DNA from: Aquila chrysaetos chrysaetos
Lineage: Eukaryota; Chordata; Aves; Accipitriformes; Accipitridae
Reading direction: 5' to 3'
NCBI RefSeq assembly: GCF_900496995.4
Contig: NC_044014.1
Span: 3,096,501-3,160,500, forward strand
DNA length: 64,000 bases
Positions 13,291-27,264 of this stretch are shown in pieces. The translations under genes were made by a program, and so were the position numbers. The notes beneath the pieces are model-generated. The model was not told the origin of the DNA. It was given only the letters and a program-made list of their open reading frames with translations, and did no database searches. Position 1 is the first letter of the stretch. Each line of letters starts with the position of its first letter.

Positions 13291-15058
13291 TTCTCCCGCT
13301 GAGGTTAATGTGAAAACCTCTTCTGATTTCAGTCACGTAGAGTTGAAGCACGCAGGTGGTATTTATCCAGTGTATAAATGAGAGATTGCACGAGCGTGTC
13401 TTCTGACTGTGTTCAAAATCGCGTGGCAAACTGTGTCAGGACCATCAGCTTCCAGGGCTGTGACATTAAACACAATGCGAACGATACCAAAAGCAAAATG
13501 AAACTAGTTCATACGTACTAACAGCCCAGGAGAGCAAAAACCGTATGAAAACCCTTGAATTTCTATGGCTTTAAAACACTGGCAGCGACAATACATGTAT
13601 AACCATTTAGTCTGATTTCCAGAAAGACACGATTGTTCCTACTGAGCGGGTGTTGAGGAAGAAACACACTTTGGGGATGCAGCCTGGAACATGACAATTG
13701 GTCAGAGCTGCTTCATTGCTAAAATAGATGATATTTATTTATATAAAGGTCTAAGTGAAATTTTGTCCCTGCAAGCTGAGACAAGTGCTACTCAACAGGT
13801 TCCTGATCTCTTGAGTAAGTGGAGCAAGCAGTCCATGTGACACAGACAAATGTGAAGTGCAGTGCAGGCAAAGTATAAAACTGATCAAATGGAGTGCAAA
13901 ATGAAGAAAACAGAACTAAAATAAATTTGAAGGCTACTATCTAGGCAAAAATGTCTCGAAAGTGGAAAGCTTCAAAAACACTGGGATGCTGTACATACCT
14001 CAGGATAGGACTATATAGGATATGATAACTCATGATGTTACCATTAATATCAAAGCAGGCACATGCAATAGCAACATGCAGGCACAGGTATAAATATTTT
14101 GGGGGAAATATTTTTAAATTTTGCTACATAGGGTGAAGGTTTCCAAAACATTCATTGAGCTAAACCAGTGTGGTCTCATTTTCAGCACTAGACGAATTAT
14201 TTACATATGATAAATAGCTCACTCCTCTCTGAATCCTTCCTAATAAATAAATAAGTACCCTTTAAAAAAGGATTATTTCCATGTAGCTAGAGAAAGGCGT
14301 TTTGATTGCTTATGGCTTTTTTGAAGTGCTTTAGATCTTCCTTTAAATTTGCTCCTTATGTTCCAGGAGCAAAGATCATTGCCAGGTTCGATGCTGCCCT
14401 GTAGAAGAAGGCATTTTCAATTTTTTTGTATACAATTTAAGAGCCAGTTTGAAGATTCAAAATTACTTTAATACTCCTACTTAATCAAGGCATAGTATAT
14501 ATAGGTTAGAATTAAAATTGATCTACACTTCCTAGGAAAGCATGTATCAATGCAGATCCTAAAAAGAAGAAGATATGGAAAAGAAAAAGTAGAAAGGAAA
14601 GAATATGAAAAATAACAGCTACACCCCCCTCTCCCAGAACTTGAAAGTCAGAAATTCAGGTAAATTATGAGATATCTGATTTCCATAAGACAAGCTGATC
14701 CATTAAAACCATAGATAGGAAACGACGGAGCATAATGAAATACAAAAGGTTGAGATTATCAATGTTCTACTCTCCCATCTCTTTATATTAATTACTTTTC
14801 TGGTAGTATAACAGGAGGTCTACTTCTTTTATGAGCTGTTTCAGCGTATGAGGATCACCGACACTCATCTGCAGCAAAGGGGCTTCCAGAGTGGTGCTCT
14901 GCCTGCATTGGTGATGCTCCCCAGATTGGAATTCTAGTAAATAAAAGCAACAACATGATTTTTGTAAAAAAATAAATACCTACTGATGCAAATACAATAT
15001 TTCATGATGTATCTTCTGCTTATTAATTTAAGGACAATTGCTTTTCCCAAAAACTTAC
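13291..15058. other. Intergenic, no gene seen
   Basis: AT-rich sequence with no long open frame, recognised repeat or RNA gene. Confidence 0.55.
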
Positions 15059-15608
15059 TGCAAATCACTGACAGATATATTTTTTTTTAATGCACCAAGA
15101 AAAGATGAGAAAATGCTGTGCTGGTCATGGGCATGTGAAGGTCCTGTTTTATTCAAGGCAATAGAAAATAGAAATGTTGAGACATAAAAGTCTCTCTTCG
15201 ATGACAGACTTAGGAAGCATTCAGTAACAGCCAGGTGAAACGATTCAGGGCACACAGCTCGTTCATAACCTCTGTGCAAGGCTGTCACGGCACCGAGCGC
15301 CCCGGCCACTGGGAAACACACAACAGTATATTGGCAAACATCGAATCTACCATCCAGAAAAGAGAGGACGAAGAGTCAGAGAGGCTCTGTGGAGGTCTGG
15401 CTGGGACAAGGAGAAAATGTCCCTTTTCCTGGGGCATTATCTCACCGTGTTGCTTCCTACCATCTGCATTTCCAGGAGATGTCAGGTACGATCTCGGCAG
15501 CAAATGCAGTGGGACTTTTTTGTTTCCTCTGGAACGGTGTTCCAAATTGTCAGCCAAGTCCGTTTCATTCTTCATCGGCTCCACACACGGGGTTTTTGAG
15601 GAACTCAA
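15059..15608 (-). other. Candidate pair of unrecognised exons (low confidence)
   Basis: Two adjacent minus-strand frames could join in phase. The first, 15608-15446 (TTGAGTTCC after GACGGCAG; donor CACG, then GTGAGA), contains KTPCVEPMKNETDLADN. The second, 15308-15059 (acceptor GTGTTTCCCAG; donor TTGCA, then GTAAGT), contains ESFHLAVTECFLSLSSK and HSIFSSFLGALKKN. The intervening intron would be only 137 bp. An alternative donor (GATG, then GTAGGA) at 15461 also keeps the frame. I recognise neither segment. A 163-codon plus-strand frame covers the same region, so coincidental open sequence is quite possible. Confidence 0.17.
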
Positions 15609-15726
15609 CTGCCGTCAAAGTTTCATTGAAATCGAGGTGAACGGCAGTTTGATTTCAGAGGCAGCTAGCACAAAAGGTGCTCCTGGAAGATCCGAGTGCG
15701 GTGCTTGGAGAGACAAGTCAAAGTAA

Positions 15727-18700
15727 GAACATCTCCTTTTTACTCAGCTACTGAGCTATTTTACCAAGCTATTTAATACGATCCAGAAATGTGCCACTGA
15801 GAGCACCTTTCAGGATAAAGACTACAGTTTTAGTCATCTGCAACACTGATTTTCAGACCTTGCACATACGTCTTTAATGGAAAAACAGAGCAATACCCTT
15901 ATATTTTATTTGCACACACGTGTAAATAGGAATATGTAGATATAGTCTACCATATCTACACTGTCAGCCCCCATCAGCCCGATACTGCAGCACCCAAAAT
16001 GTTCCATGCACAACCTGACTTAATGCCAGGAAGATCCTGCAGCCCCTCATGCCTCTCCTGGTGCCACCAGGAACTTTTGCAAATGATGACCCTGCGGTTC
16101 AGATATTCAGAATTTTTCTTGTCAAATATTACAATAGAGTAAGCTATGATGGTGTTATCCAGGGCTAATGCTTACGAAAGACAGAAAAACTGTATCATCA
16201 GTGAAGAATTTGAGTGGTGAGGAGGTGGCAAGATTGTTAATTTCCGAAGCATATTTACATCCAGAATTAAAATAAATGCAATTCTAGCCACTATACACTT
16301 GGAGATGGGATTTCTCTTTGTGTCTGAAGAATTAAAAAGTGCTCTTATATGCAGTGGGGATAAAACCGCATTTAGTACAGATGCTAAAAGAAAGCGTGTC
16401 AGTGAACTGCGAAGTGATTATGTTGTACCCTTGGGCAATAAGGCTGTCATAAAATTTCAAAACAAGATGTGAGAATCTAGGACAGTTCTGTTGTTGGGTC
16501 ACAATATTTGCTTTGCAGTCACATTCTCTATTTTCTAGTTATAAATTAAATTGCGACATTTGTAGTATCAATTCATCCACTGTCACTGAAAATATGCACA
16601 AAAGTCTGACTAGGTTTGGGAAGGAAAGGGGAGGCTGTAACAGCAGAAGGTATTAGATACAGGTCAAATACAGTCATGGAATAAGAGAAATGGGGGAACA
16701 TGAGAACTTCTGGCTTTTGCTCAAACCCAGACTTCTTCAACTAATTACTTGTCATAAAAAAAATCTGAAGTTTTGTCTCTGTTATCCACCTAGACCTGCA
16801 CAGAAGCATAGGGGTATTGATGAATAAAGCCATTTTAGGCACAGGAGATGCACTAGAGGGAGGTTCCTCCAGAATGCAATTTTAAACACCTAATGCTGAA
16901 CCGTCCCCTGGAGAAGCCCATTCTGCTCCTCTCCTGCTCTCCCCTATTTTTACTTTATCTTTTTTGAAAAAAAAAACAAAAAACAAAAAACAAAAAAGGT
17001 GCCAAACAACCAACAAAACAAACCAAACAAAAATACCTGCAAGGGTCTTGGTCACATTCCAATGGGGAAGAGAAAATTTGAAGTCACCTCTGGAACTGGA
17101 AAGTGTTTTTCTGCACAGCACATAACAGAACTGCCTGTAGTTATACAATAGCGACAGTCTTTGGGACTGATTCAATTTCTGCATGTTTAATAAGTGCAAT
17201 ATCAAAATACCATATTTACCGTCTGTACACATTGCAAGACGAGTGAAATGGCACCAGTAAACCCACACAAACGAGTTTTTCTTAATAACTAAAATGACTG
17301 ACTAATGTGGTCACGAAGGACTAAAACACAGTTGCCACCAAGTGCCACAGCCATCACCAAGGCAGCCGGTCGAGTGCAATAAAACGGTTATATGCAGCAT
17401 TTTGAGGCACACCCCCCCCCCGCCTGAAAATATCTACTAGGCACAATGAACTTCCAAAGTCAGCAGAAATAGAGCTAATCCTATAGTGGAGAGGGTAATT
17501 TCAAAAGGTAATTGATGTCTTTTTAACCTAGAACTGTCAAACTGTATTGAGAATAATAGAGCCTGACAAGTCTAAAGTTAAAAGAGAAATTGTAAGATTG
17601 ATCTACTTTGGGTTCTGAATTTTAACGGTAAGTTGGCATTGCACTTTTATCAGGATAGCATCAAACAAATATTTCCCTGTAAATAAAGGAGCAAAGGAAA
17701 AATGGTCTAATGCTTAGAACAAACCCCAAAATATTCAAAATCCAGAGTTTTCCCCTTAACTTTGTCAGAATGGTTGACTTCCATTTCTCTTAACAGCTAC
17801 AATGCGCCTGATAAGAGCAATGTGTTGGGAAGTGGAGGTCATCTAGAATGATAAAATCAAATCCATTTAAGTGAAAAACGCTTTTAAATCTACCTTATAC
17901 ATATATTACCACATTGCCAACTTCTCTGTGCTGCAGAGCGGCAGATGTAGAGCTCTGCATTGAGAGTTTAAGGGCTGATATGACTGAAAGCCTTGATTCA
18001 GTTGAAAAGAGACAGGAAAAGTCACAGAAAGCCGTAGAAACTGGAGACCTGATGGAGAGCAAAGAGCGGGATGTGAAGCTATAGAAAATGAAAGTGTCAT
18101 CTTCGCTTACCTCCCCACTAATTCAGCTCCTCAGGTCAGGGGGATGTTCGCCCTCCCTGGGTGGTTCCGCTTGAGAAGGAAAGAAGAGGGAGATGCCCAA
18201 ACCTGGGAGGTTTTGGGGGTGCGTGGGATGAACTAGGGAAAGGACCTGGTTTTCAATGGGCTGAATGTCCTACAGCTCCACGCGTGCCAGTGTTCAGATT
18301 GCAAAATATACAGACTTCCCTTTCTCTAAATCCTTCCCATTTGTGAACTAGACACTAAAGATTTGAAAAACCTTATAGGTGTTAAAAAAACCCAACCCAA
18401 CCCAAACCTGAGCTAAAATACAGCTTTGGGAATAACAAAGTAATGAAAAACTCTCATCGATTTCAGGAGGCCAAGATCTTAACGTGCACATCATCCAGGC
18501 AGTACTTTGCTGCATCCACCTCATTTTAGGGAGGTTTGAGGACCAGAGTTATGTAAGACATAGAATAGCATGATGTAAGATGTAGAAAGTTTAAGTAGTA
18601 AGATAGCTAACATGTTCCCCAGAGAACTGAAATGGCACTATTTATGTACACTTAGCTTTTTTTTGCAATATAGAAGATATGCATACCTATGTCATTATCA

Positions 18701-19054
18701 AAATCTAAATACCACAGTTGGAGTTGTTTATATTGATGGTCTAGTTTAGATAAAGTAAAAAAAAACCCCAAACCCAACAACTAGCATGTAATCTTGTGTA
18801 TCAATTCACAGGCAAATAACACAAAATTCAGTTGCCAATGCCAATTTCAGAATAACTTTAAAAGTTTAGCTCCCACATAACCAGGCACCTTTTAGATTTT
18901 AGACTGAGCAGGAAGAAAAAATAAAAGCGCTAGTTTTTAGGGGGATATTATCTAGAAAACTTAGGTGGTAGTTTCTATAACACAAGTAAAACCCAGACCT
19001 TGCTGGTGGTGTTTCCTAATGAAAATGTCTGTAATCCTAGAGCCTCCTCCTCCT
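15727..19054. other. Intergenic with simple repeats
   Basis: Non-coding. It holds an A/C-rich run around 16967-17032, a C10 tract at 17412-17421 and AACCC-type units at 18388-18407. No gene seen. Confidence 0.5.
16967..17032. repeat. A/C-rich simple repeat
   Basis: Successive A-runs separated by single C bases, followed by AACCAAC-like units. Low complexity, with no coding meaning. Confidence 0.8.
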
Positions 19055-19072
19055 CCCCCCCCCCCCCCCCCC
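19043..19072. repeat. CCT repeat running into an 18-base C homopolymer
   Basis: A short CCT tract followed by 18 consecutive C bases (19055-19072). The minus strand is G18, able to form a G-quadruplex. Homopolymer length is error-prone in assemblies. Confidence 0.9.
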
Positions 19073-20849
19073 ATGTGGATATAATCCTTGATATTCAAAC
19101 ACAATTATTTATAGTGGAGCTATAATTTCAGTATTTCTAATGGTAAGTAAAAAGAAACACCTCGATGGCACATTCCTACTTCAGTCCTCATTTAAAGTAT
19201 TGAGATTTTAAAGACTGACCACCCTATGACGGTGGGAATTTAAGGCAGGTAATCCCACGAGGTCTGCACCGACCAGACCGACAACAACCTGATCCTCTTT
19301 CCTCTTCAAAAGAGGCCCTTCAAAGGAGGCAATTTTCCTCTCTCAAAGAAAAATAGCTGGATACCAATTTCTAGGAAGGAACAAAAGGCAGTGAACGCTG
19401 TTTTCTCTGACAACACGCGTCATACCACTAACTTTTTTTTCAGCTTCTCTAGCCGTGTGCAAGAAGACTCTGCAAGCAGCTTACAATTTAAATGATACAG
19501 CAATTATTTATTGGCTGACACACACAGAATACAGCTCGCATTTGAAGAGCCCTTTAGCTAAGCAAAGGTACGGCCATTATCCCTGATAAAGCAACCGGAT
19601 CCTCCACGTTGCTGAGTTGCCATCATTTGTCAGCACCAACGCCTGGATGGCATCACTGACCCGAGTGACAGACACCTTGACCAAGGACTCAATGATCCAG
19701 TGACTCCCAGCCCCCTTCCCTGTTGTTTTTTTTTTTTAATTATTATTTTTTTCCTTTAGGATTTTATACCTTGCCATACAAGTATTTTTTTCTTCTTGAA
19801 TGCTGGATCTTGTCTTGAAACCCTACCCTACCCCCGAGCTTGGCTCCCTGGACCACCAGTGGCTGAGCCCAAGGAGGGACAGGAGGCTGTGGCAGGGACA
19901 CACACAGAGGTGGGGTTATCCAGCAGAAGAGAAATTGGACAAAAAATTACAGAATGTATTTAAAATATTTTATAGCACATATAATGCACTGAATTGCCAA
20001 AGCTCCTCTTTATGTGCAGTGGATGATGCATTCATTATTTTGTAGATAATTTCTGACCCACCATCATCATGATACAGCCAAATGCTTGAAAGACCATGAT
20101 GAGCAGTGGTGATTAAGTGCTTTGGAAGGTGCACTCACACCTTTTCCAGTTCATTATAAATGAGAGAAACAGCACTCTGGCAGAAATCCTGCAAAACAAA
20201 TGGAATTTTAACCTAAAGCACCTTACAGTTGCGACTTCCCCATCTGAAAGTAAATCCAGAGGTTAGGAACTAGAGATAAAATTGCCAGCTACTTTTTGTT
20301 ACCCACTCTTAATTAACAGCCTTTCCTTCCCACTGCCCCTTTGCCCATCCTTCCCGGCTCCCCTGCGCAATGCCCGGGTACCACAGCACCTCGCAGGGAG
20401 CTGCCAAATGCTCACATCATTTCTCAGCAAACGCAATGGGAGCATGTGCTCTACTTTTTTTGTTTTTCCACTAGCTCTGCTCTTGCCTGAAGGTGCCTTC
20501 CTCTGCTCCATCATTTTGTTTTAAGAGAGAAGAGAAGTGCAAGCGACATTCATTTTATAGCTCGACTACAGGTAAATTATCTGGTAAAATAGGTAAGCAC
20601 TTGGCTTTCTTCCCTTTCATTTTTCTTATCGTGAAAATAAAACGCAATGGCTACACTGATTTATTATTATCAGCACAGTGTTAACACGAGTACCATTTGA
20701 TACCGTATATGCCTGCGTAAATCCTCATCTGAATGACAAAATCCCCTTGCATGAGGTTTGAGGTTCCCCCTGAACCTCTGCCCCATAACTACACCAACTT
20801 TTTGCCTGGAAAAAAATTTCCTACAGCCCCACATCTCCACTGGGAGATT
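19073..20849. other. Intergenic, no gene seen
   Basis: Mixed AT-rich sequence with a T/ATT-rich run near 19726-19752. No recognised exon or repeat. Confidence 0.5.
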
Positions 20850-22620
20850 CCCCATGGCTTCTGGGCCATGCCCGAGCTGGGGGGTGCCATTCCCAAATCT
20901 GATGAAGGCTCCAGCATGGGGCCACGCTATGGGCTCAGCCCTTCCTTCGGGGCAAGAGGGGTCCGCGGGGATGATGTATGGCACGGCACGGCACTGCACA
21001 GCACGGCACAGCACAGCAGCCAGCAAGAGCAGAGCCAGGCACAGACAGCTCATCCCTTGGAAACCCAAACATCCCCACGCTCCTGCCCATAGGGTAACGG
21101 GGGGGGTGAAACCGCACCCTCATTTTTATGAAATGTGCTTTCCGTTGTTCCCTTTTAAAAATTTTCTCTTATTAAGTAACAGAAATCAAGGAGGGGAAGG
21201 AAGGAGAAAGAGGAGCAAAAAAAGAACATCTTAAATGCAAACGTCAGTATTTTAAAAAAGAGGAAGCAAGGCTCTCGCTCCCACACGGGGCTTTGCGGTC
21301 ACTGGTCACTTCCAATTAGCTCGTACCACCGGCTAATGCTTGCTGTCAGCCAGAAACAAGGAGCACTGGAGAAAAATAAGTTCCATGCAGAGACACTGGT
21401 TTTTTTTAATGGTACTACAATGGCCTGCAGGAAAGGAAAGCATCCCCGCTGAACTTGGGTAACTCTGCGTTAGATAACACTGCCGGAGCTTGGCACAGCT
21501 CTGGTCCCAGCAAAAATCAACCCCCTCCTCCTGCCCGTGATGTGCCGGGGTGAGGTCCCCACCTTGGGATCAGCCTTTCCCCACCAACACGGAGCTTGTA
21601 CTACTGCTGTTCTGGAAGAGCCTCGTAGGCACCCAAGCACACGGGAGAGAAAACCATGAGCGAAAAGCAGCTACGTGTGCTGTGGGGATGGGGACTGGTG
21701 TGGACGTCAGCACTGCTCTTGAGAACAAAATACCAAGAAAAAACACCAGCCCAGCCTGAACTGAAATCGAGGGGCAAACAACTCAGGAGGTGAAGAAACA
21801 AGAGAATCAAACCACCAAAGATCATAATGAAATGGTCACGTACAATGAAATGCATCTAGAGCTGCATCTGCTGACAGCGCACTCGTGGTCATGGGTGGGT
21901 TTTGCCCAGCCATGGTCTGTCCCATGGACCTCACCCTCCACGCTGCAACCTACATTTCTCCAAAGCTCCTTCGCAGGACTTTCATTTTTCCTTACCGTCC
22001 AACAGGCATGTTGACTTTATTCCATTTCCATTCGGACTTCTCCTATTTGGGCTGACGTCGGCTTTCACGTTTATTGCGTTGCAAAGCGCTGATCGCTCCC
22101 AGAGGGCAGCTGCCCAGCCGGGAGGGAAGATGCCCGTTTGCCTGAACCCACCTCCACGTCCCAACCGCTGCTGGAGCTTTTGCTGCAGGAACGGGCACGC
22201 AGGTCGGGGTCACTGCCTGCATGGGAGAAGGCAGGAATGTTTCTCTGCTTTCCCAGGGCCGGGACTGCCCTGTAATTCTTGGAAAGGATGTAACGTACCC
22301 TGATGTTGTCCAGCCTCTGCTCTCCCACGGCTGCTGAGAAAAAGGGCGATGCTTCTTGCTGTGCCTTATACAGGATTTAACTACACTCCCAGAGAAAAAG
22401 GATGGACACGCGACGTGCTGGCAGCTGCCTCCAGAGAGCCAGTATTTCTTCCCTGAACAGCTTTCGTACCCGCAGCAGTCCCCGCGGGTGCCTCACATGC
22501 TGGGCAGGCTGTAAATAAATCCCTTTGCCACAATGATGCTCATCCTCCCCGTGCCCCCCCACTTCCAAACCCACGCTCGGGGGACACACACGCACCGCTC
22601 ACCTCCCAGCTCGGAGAGGG
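20850..22620. other. GC-rich intergenic segment
   Basis: G+C is clearly higher than in the flanks, with overlapping chance-level open frames on both strands (for example 20758-21234 plus, 20670-21068 minus, 22071-22328 minus). None resembles a known protein. It includes a pentamer-like repeat at 20980-21015. Confidence 0.4.
20980..21015. repeat. GGCAC/AGCAC pentamer-like tandem repeat
   Basis: About seven imperfect units of GGCAC or AGCAC in a row, next to CAGCAGCCAGC. Confidence 0.75.
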
Positions 22621-25600
22621 CCAAAGCACCCAGAAGGATGCTTTCATTGCAAATTCCATTAACTAATTGGCTTTGTTTACCGAATGAAACCAGACAGAAA
22701 ACAAAGTCAGCCGCTGCTTTGTTTTGGCAAGCTTTTTCCTTCCCCAAGGCCAGGGAGTTTCAACTCCCCAGTGCTCGCGGCTACCGTGGGTTCGGCTTTT
22801 CCACACACAATCATCGTTTTGCTTCCAATTACCTCAATAAGACTCTGCAGCCAAGTTCTCCATTATGCCCAAATTATTTCTTTTTTAGAGTAAAGCACCT
22901 TCTGATATAAGATGGTTTCCAATGAAGGCAATTCGCAGTTAAATCAAAGCCTTATCAATAACAGGACAGAAAGCATCAAGACTGATCATCAAGAACTCAC
23001 TCAAAGTTGACTTTTACAACTAAACTAAACTTTATTATTGTTTGCGCTTACTTGTAACTTTAAGATTAATTTCTTGGAGAACAGTCCTTTATTTTAAATA
23101 AAATACAAAAATCAGTTCCCTTTTATAGCCCATTGATACCAACAGTAATTTTGTCTGAATAATTCTTGAATGAAAATTAGTTACTTGGGCAAATTGGACA
23201 TGTGCTTAATGATCATTTATTTAAAAAAAATAATTCATAATATTATAGTGTTATTGTGTACAGGAGCAACAAACTAAGCTTTTATGGCAAGACTTCTCCT
23301 CTGTAATTCTACCAACACTTTAGAAATGCAATCTCACCCCCTTCAGCAGAAGTATTACAACTGTACCAAGAAAAATAATAATGTAATACTGAAATGATGC
23401 GTGCAAGTGCTACGGGCATAAACTTACTATTAGCCTTGCAGTTTTGTTGTCCTGAGGATGCTTAATGGCTACCTTTGCATTGGTTAAATATTAGGGGAAG
23501 GATGCCAGGTTGTGCCTGCAGCGATACCTGCGAAGGGATGACTTCAGTGGACTTGGCAGAGCTGTAGCTTAGGAGAGGATTTAGCCCTCGGTGTCTCCTT
23601 TTCGCTTTGGCAGAATAGAGGTGCAAACGCTGTGAGAGCAACCGATTTCTCTCCTGATGCGAGTTTCAGAAGTGCTCTGCCTCTCTCCAAGGGTCACTGT
23701 GTTTGTACGCGTACTCCTGTTCCCGCGCGCCCGATCAGACACTGCACGCCACATGGAAGGATGGTCCAGCACAAAAGCACGGCGCAACCTTCCACGGACC
23801 TCTGCCCACTTCCATACTGACCTCTTTTTAAAACAAACCTTCTAGTTCTAGGTTTTTGCTATTATTTCCCTCTGAGGAGCAAGTTACCAATAATGTGCTG
23901 CATAGAAGAACAACGACAACAAACATATTTGCCAGCTGCACACAGTAATAAACACATGGAAGGAAGTTTATAACCAGTAGACTGAGATATTGACAGCCAG
24001 ATCTCAACATGATTTTAAAAATATGTCAGGACAGACCTCCTGTAACACTAGTAGGTAGCAGCTAACTACCTCATCTTTTGAAAGAAGGCATTTTTCTTTT
24101 GTAATGTTTGAATTTATGGTTGATTTATTTGGATTTTTTCTCTGAGAGATTTTGAGCACATGCAATCAAAATGCAGGAAAATACATAAAATTTTCAGAGA
24201 AACAATAATTACAAGTTAAGTGAAGTTCCTGCGCTCTGCAATGACTTCTCTTGCTACAAGAACACACTTCCCAAACCAATGTTCATAATGTTAAATTAAA
24301 TGTTAATAAGTGTTTTAAACTGCATAATTTATGCTAATCTAAGAAGTGTTTTGCCTAGACCGAAGCTGGTGGGGCTGTTTTACCTCTCAAACTGTTACAC
24401 TTCTACATCAGTTGCTTGGATTCAACACAGAACGCATGTCCAACTGCTCTAAAATGGTGCCTGGGAACCTATTCATTTCCACAGGCTGCTTAATAGTCTG
24501 CCAAGTGGGTTTTTTTCATCAAGATGGCTTTTGTAGTTCATTTTCTGGGTTCTCCACTGTTGGTGCAGTGATCCGTCATTGCTCATAGGAATGATGGAGA
24601 AAGAAAACTCACTTTAAATTGGGATTACAGTGCTGAAAATAAGGCCAGAGAATAAATATAAAACTTGGAACAACAGCCAACAACAGGAGCACACACAAAA
24701 AATGCCTTATCTATAGGAAAACAGTGTCACATTTGGTTTTGTCTATGCTTTCTCTCTGTGAAGGACTCCCTCAAATGTTGATGACACCATATATTCCCCT
24801 CTGATGCAAACTGGCAGAAGGCCACAGCTTTCAATAACAGCAGAACCAGCATCTTTTCAAGCATCTGTTAAGCAGCTAGACCTCCTGGTCTGGAAATGTG
24901 TGAGAGACTGACAGTGCTTATTCCTCGTTAGAATGAGGACAATTAGAGGCTCCAAGCTTTTTTATATGATGTGAGGCCAGTCACCCAAAGAACACGGGGG
25001 CAGGCAACCGGGCATTGCTCATAGCAAGGACACCTCCGTCGTGACAAAACGCAAAGCAACCATCTTTGGGGACCAAGGAGATATTGCCCCTAAAGCCTTT
25101 TCAGAGGCGTTTTTTTAGGAATCATTTGACAAACAAGAAGATTCAAGCACCATTTGGGTTTCTTGCACTTTAAGAGAGAAAAAACATCTGAAAAATGGAA
25201 ATGGGAGCGTCTACCAAGGAGGCTAAATACCATGAGAACGTGTTGATATGGGCAGCTTACAGAAATCTGCCTTGAGCTCCAACTCAGAGGAAGCTTTGTA
25301 ACAATAATTTGCAAATTTTTGCAAATAAAGCATATTAAACATAAGGTGTCAGTGAAGAACGTGGTTTGATCACCAACTCTGTAGCATTAATATACTACGG
25401 CCGATGTTCCTCTCTTTAGTTCCCCAGCTCTGCAAGACTTTGGGCTGCAAACAGAATTTCAACAGCATCAGAGCCAAACTGTGCAATGAGAAGCTGAGTG
25501 AATGGCCAAAACAATATGGATTCAACCCAAAATAGCAACGTTTCACCACCCATAAAATCTCTGCGAGTTTGGGATGGCAGACAGGGAGTTTGGGTAGCAA

Positions 25601-27240
25601 TGAATCTGAGATGGTCAACTTGGATGCTGAAAACCATGCATCAACGTGTAGCTGTGACACGATGGCGTTAGGGAATGGAAACTGCTTGGCTAAATACAAC
25701 ACGAGACTGAATGGAGTCGCCGCCCCAGCTCAGTCTCACAAGGGGGTCAGTACATGTCCTCAACGCACTGGTCCGGAGCCAGCTTGGTTAGATGTGAAAT
25801 GAGTTATTTAATTCACCAACTTCACATTAAAGTGCTATAATACAATACTGCACACACTGGAAATTAAAAAAAATTAAGTCTGTCATTTGATAGAGAAACC
25901 TAATTTACAGTAATTATTCATGTCTGCAGAAAACATATGACAAAACCGAGGGAAATTAAAAATCCTATAAATAGCGTCACTGGAGAACAGCTGGTTAGAT
26001 CCCATAGAATAACCAATCCACACATTTCTGCATCACCAAGAAGATGGCAATTGCAAGCCTGAAATTCAGTTTAGATCCATGAAAAGTACAAAAGGAGAAT
26101 GAGAGGAAATTGAAATGTCAGAGCAGCTGGACCTCACGCTTCCCATTACTGTGCTAATGCCGAAAGCCGAGGATATAGGAAACCCCTGAATTTCAGTGGT
26201 CGCCACCACTGAAGCACTTGGTCTTTTTTTCATGGGCATATTCTACTTTTTCATTTATTGCTTCGTCACCAGGTAAGGTGTAGATGCAAATTGAAAAATG
26301 CCATACTCAGTTTGTACAGAGGGATGCAGGCAGTGGCAGCATGGCAAAGCTTGGCCACCTTCACCACCCACTCTCCTGGGAGACCCGCTCCAGCCCGGGG
26401 CCGTCCCCGAGCTCGAGTCCATGTGTGCGCCCTGAGCATCTTGCACTGAATTTAAATATACTGAGCAAAAATGCTGGCAATTGATCAATGCAGCATCTCA
26501 AAGGATGCATTAACAGTAAGCAACCAACCAGAAGGGTGTCCTGCATTTACTTAAAAAAAAAAAACCAAACATCAAAAGAAACATTTTTTATCGCAAGAGA
26601 ACACAAAGAACTCGAACAAGAGATGGGGAGAAGCTGGACAAGGCATCGCGTGTTTCCAGTAAGGGCTGAAAGGCAGCAACAACGGAAAGGGCAACCCACT
26701 TGTCGGCAGCACACGCTTCTGACAGTTACAGAAGGTGAACAGCAACATCTCTGTGAAATGCAAATGCACACATAACTAACATAATGCTAACAGATCCAGG
26801 AAAACTATTTCTGCCTTACCTTCCTCTGTCTTCAGCTTGGGGATAAAATACTTTGGTTTTCTTCAAAACGGCATCCAAAAATACTCCAAAGCCCAACGCA
26901 GGATGGTAATTGCTGGATCAGAAGAGGAGGATGACTCCTGTTACACCATGGTCTGGTCTACACATATTTAAACATCAAACCAGCTGTAACTGGTAATCTG
27001 TAAGAAATTTTCTGCTTAATTCACCTGGTTGTGTCAAAGACGTATGCAAGAAATGACTAGTTTATCCAAAGAACCTTTACTAAAAATAGGTAACTGTGAA
27101 CATCCATCAACCGGACAACCGGCATCAACAACACAACATTGAGCTTCTGGCACAGAATGGTCCCCAAAAAGGTCCCAAGAATCAATAGGGAACATGTCTA
27201 ACGTGAAGCAAGAAGGTGGACACCTCAACTAGTCAATGAA
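22621..27240. other. Intergenic, no gene seen
   Basis: AT-rich non-coding sequence. A 200 bp CpG cluster (about 15 CpGs) lies at 23581-23790, including TACGCGTAC and CCCGCGCGCCCG. A 9 bp perfect inverted repeat lies at 26192-26213. Short minus-strand frames near 25416-25702 are not recognised. Confidence 0.45.
26192..26213. repeat. Perfect 9 bp inverted repeat with 4-base loop
   Basis: TTCAGTGGT, loop CGCC, ACCACTGAA. It has no run of T and no known hairpin RNA context, so it may be chance. Confidence 0.6.
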
Positions 27241-27264
27241 GTGAGATACTTCACATTAAAACCT

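Noticed and set aside
20758..21234. 158-codon plus-strand frame in GC-rich DNA
   Set aside because: Composition follows the local G+C and pentamer repeat. A frame of similar length occurs on the opposite strand.
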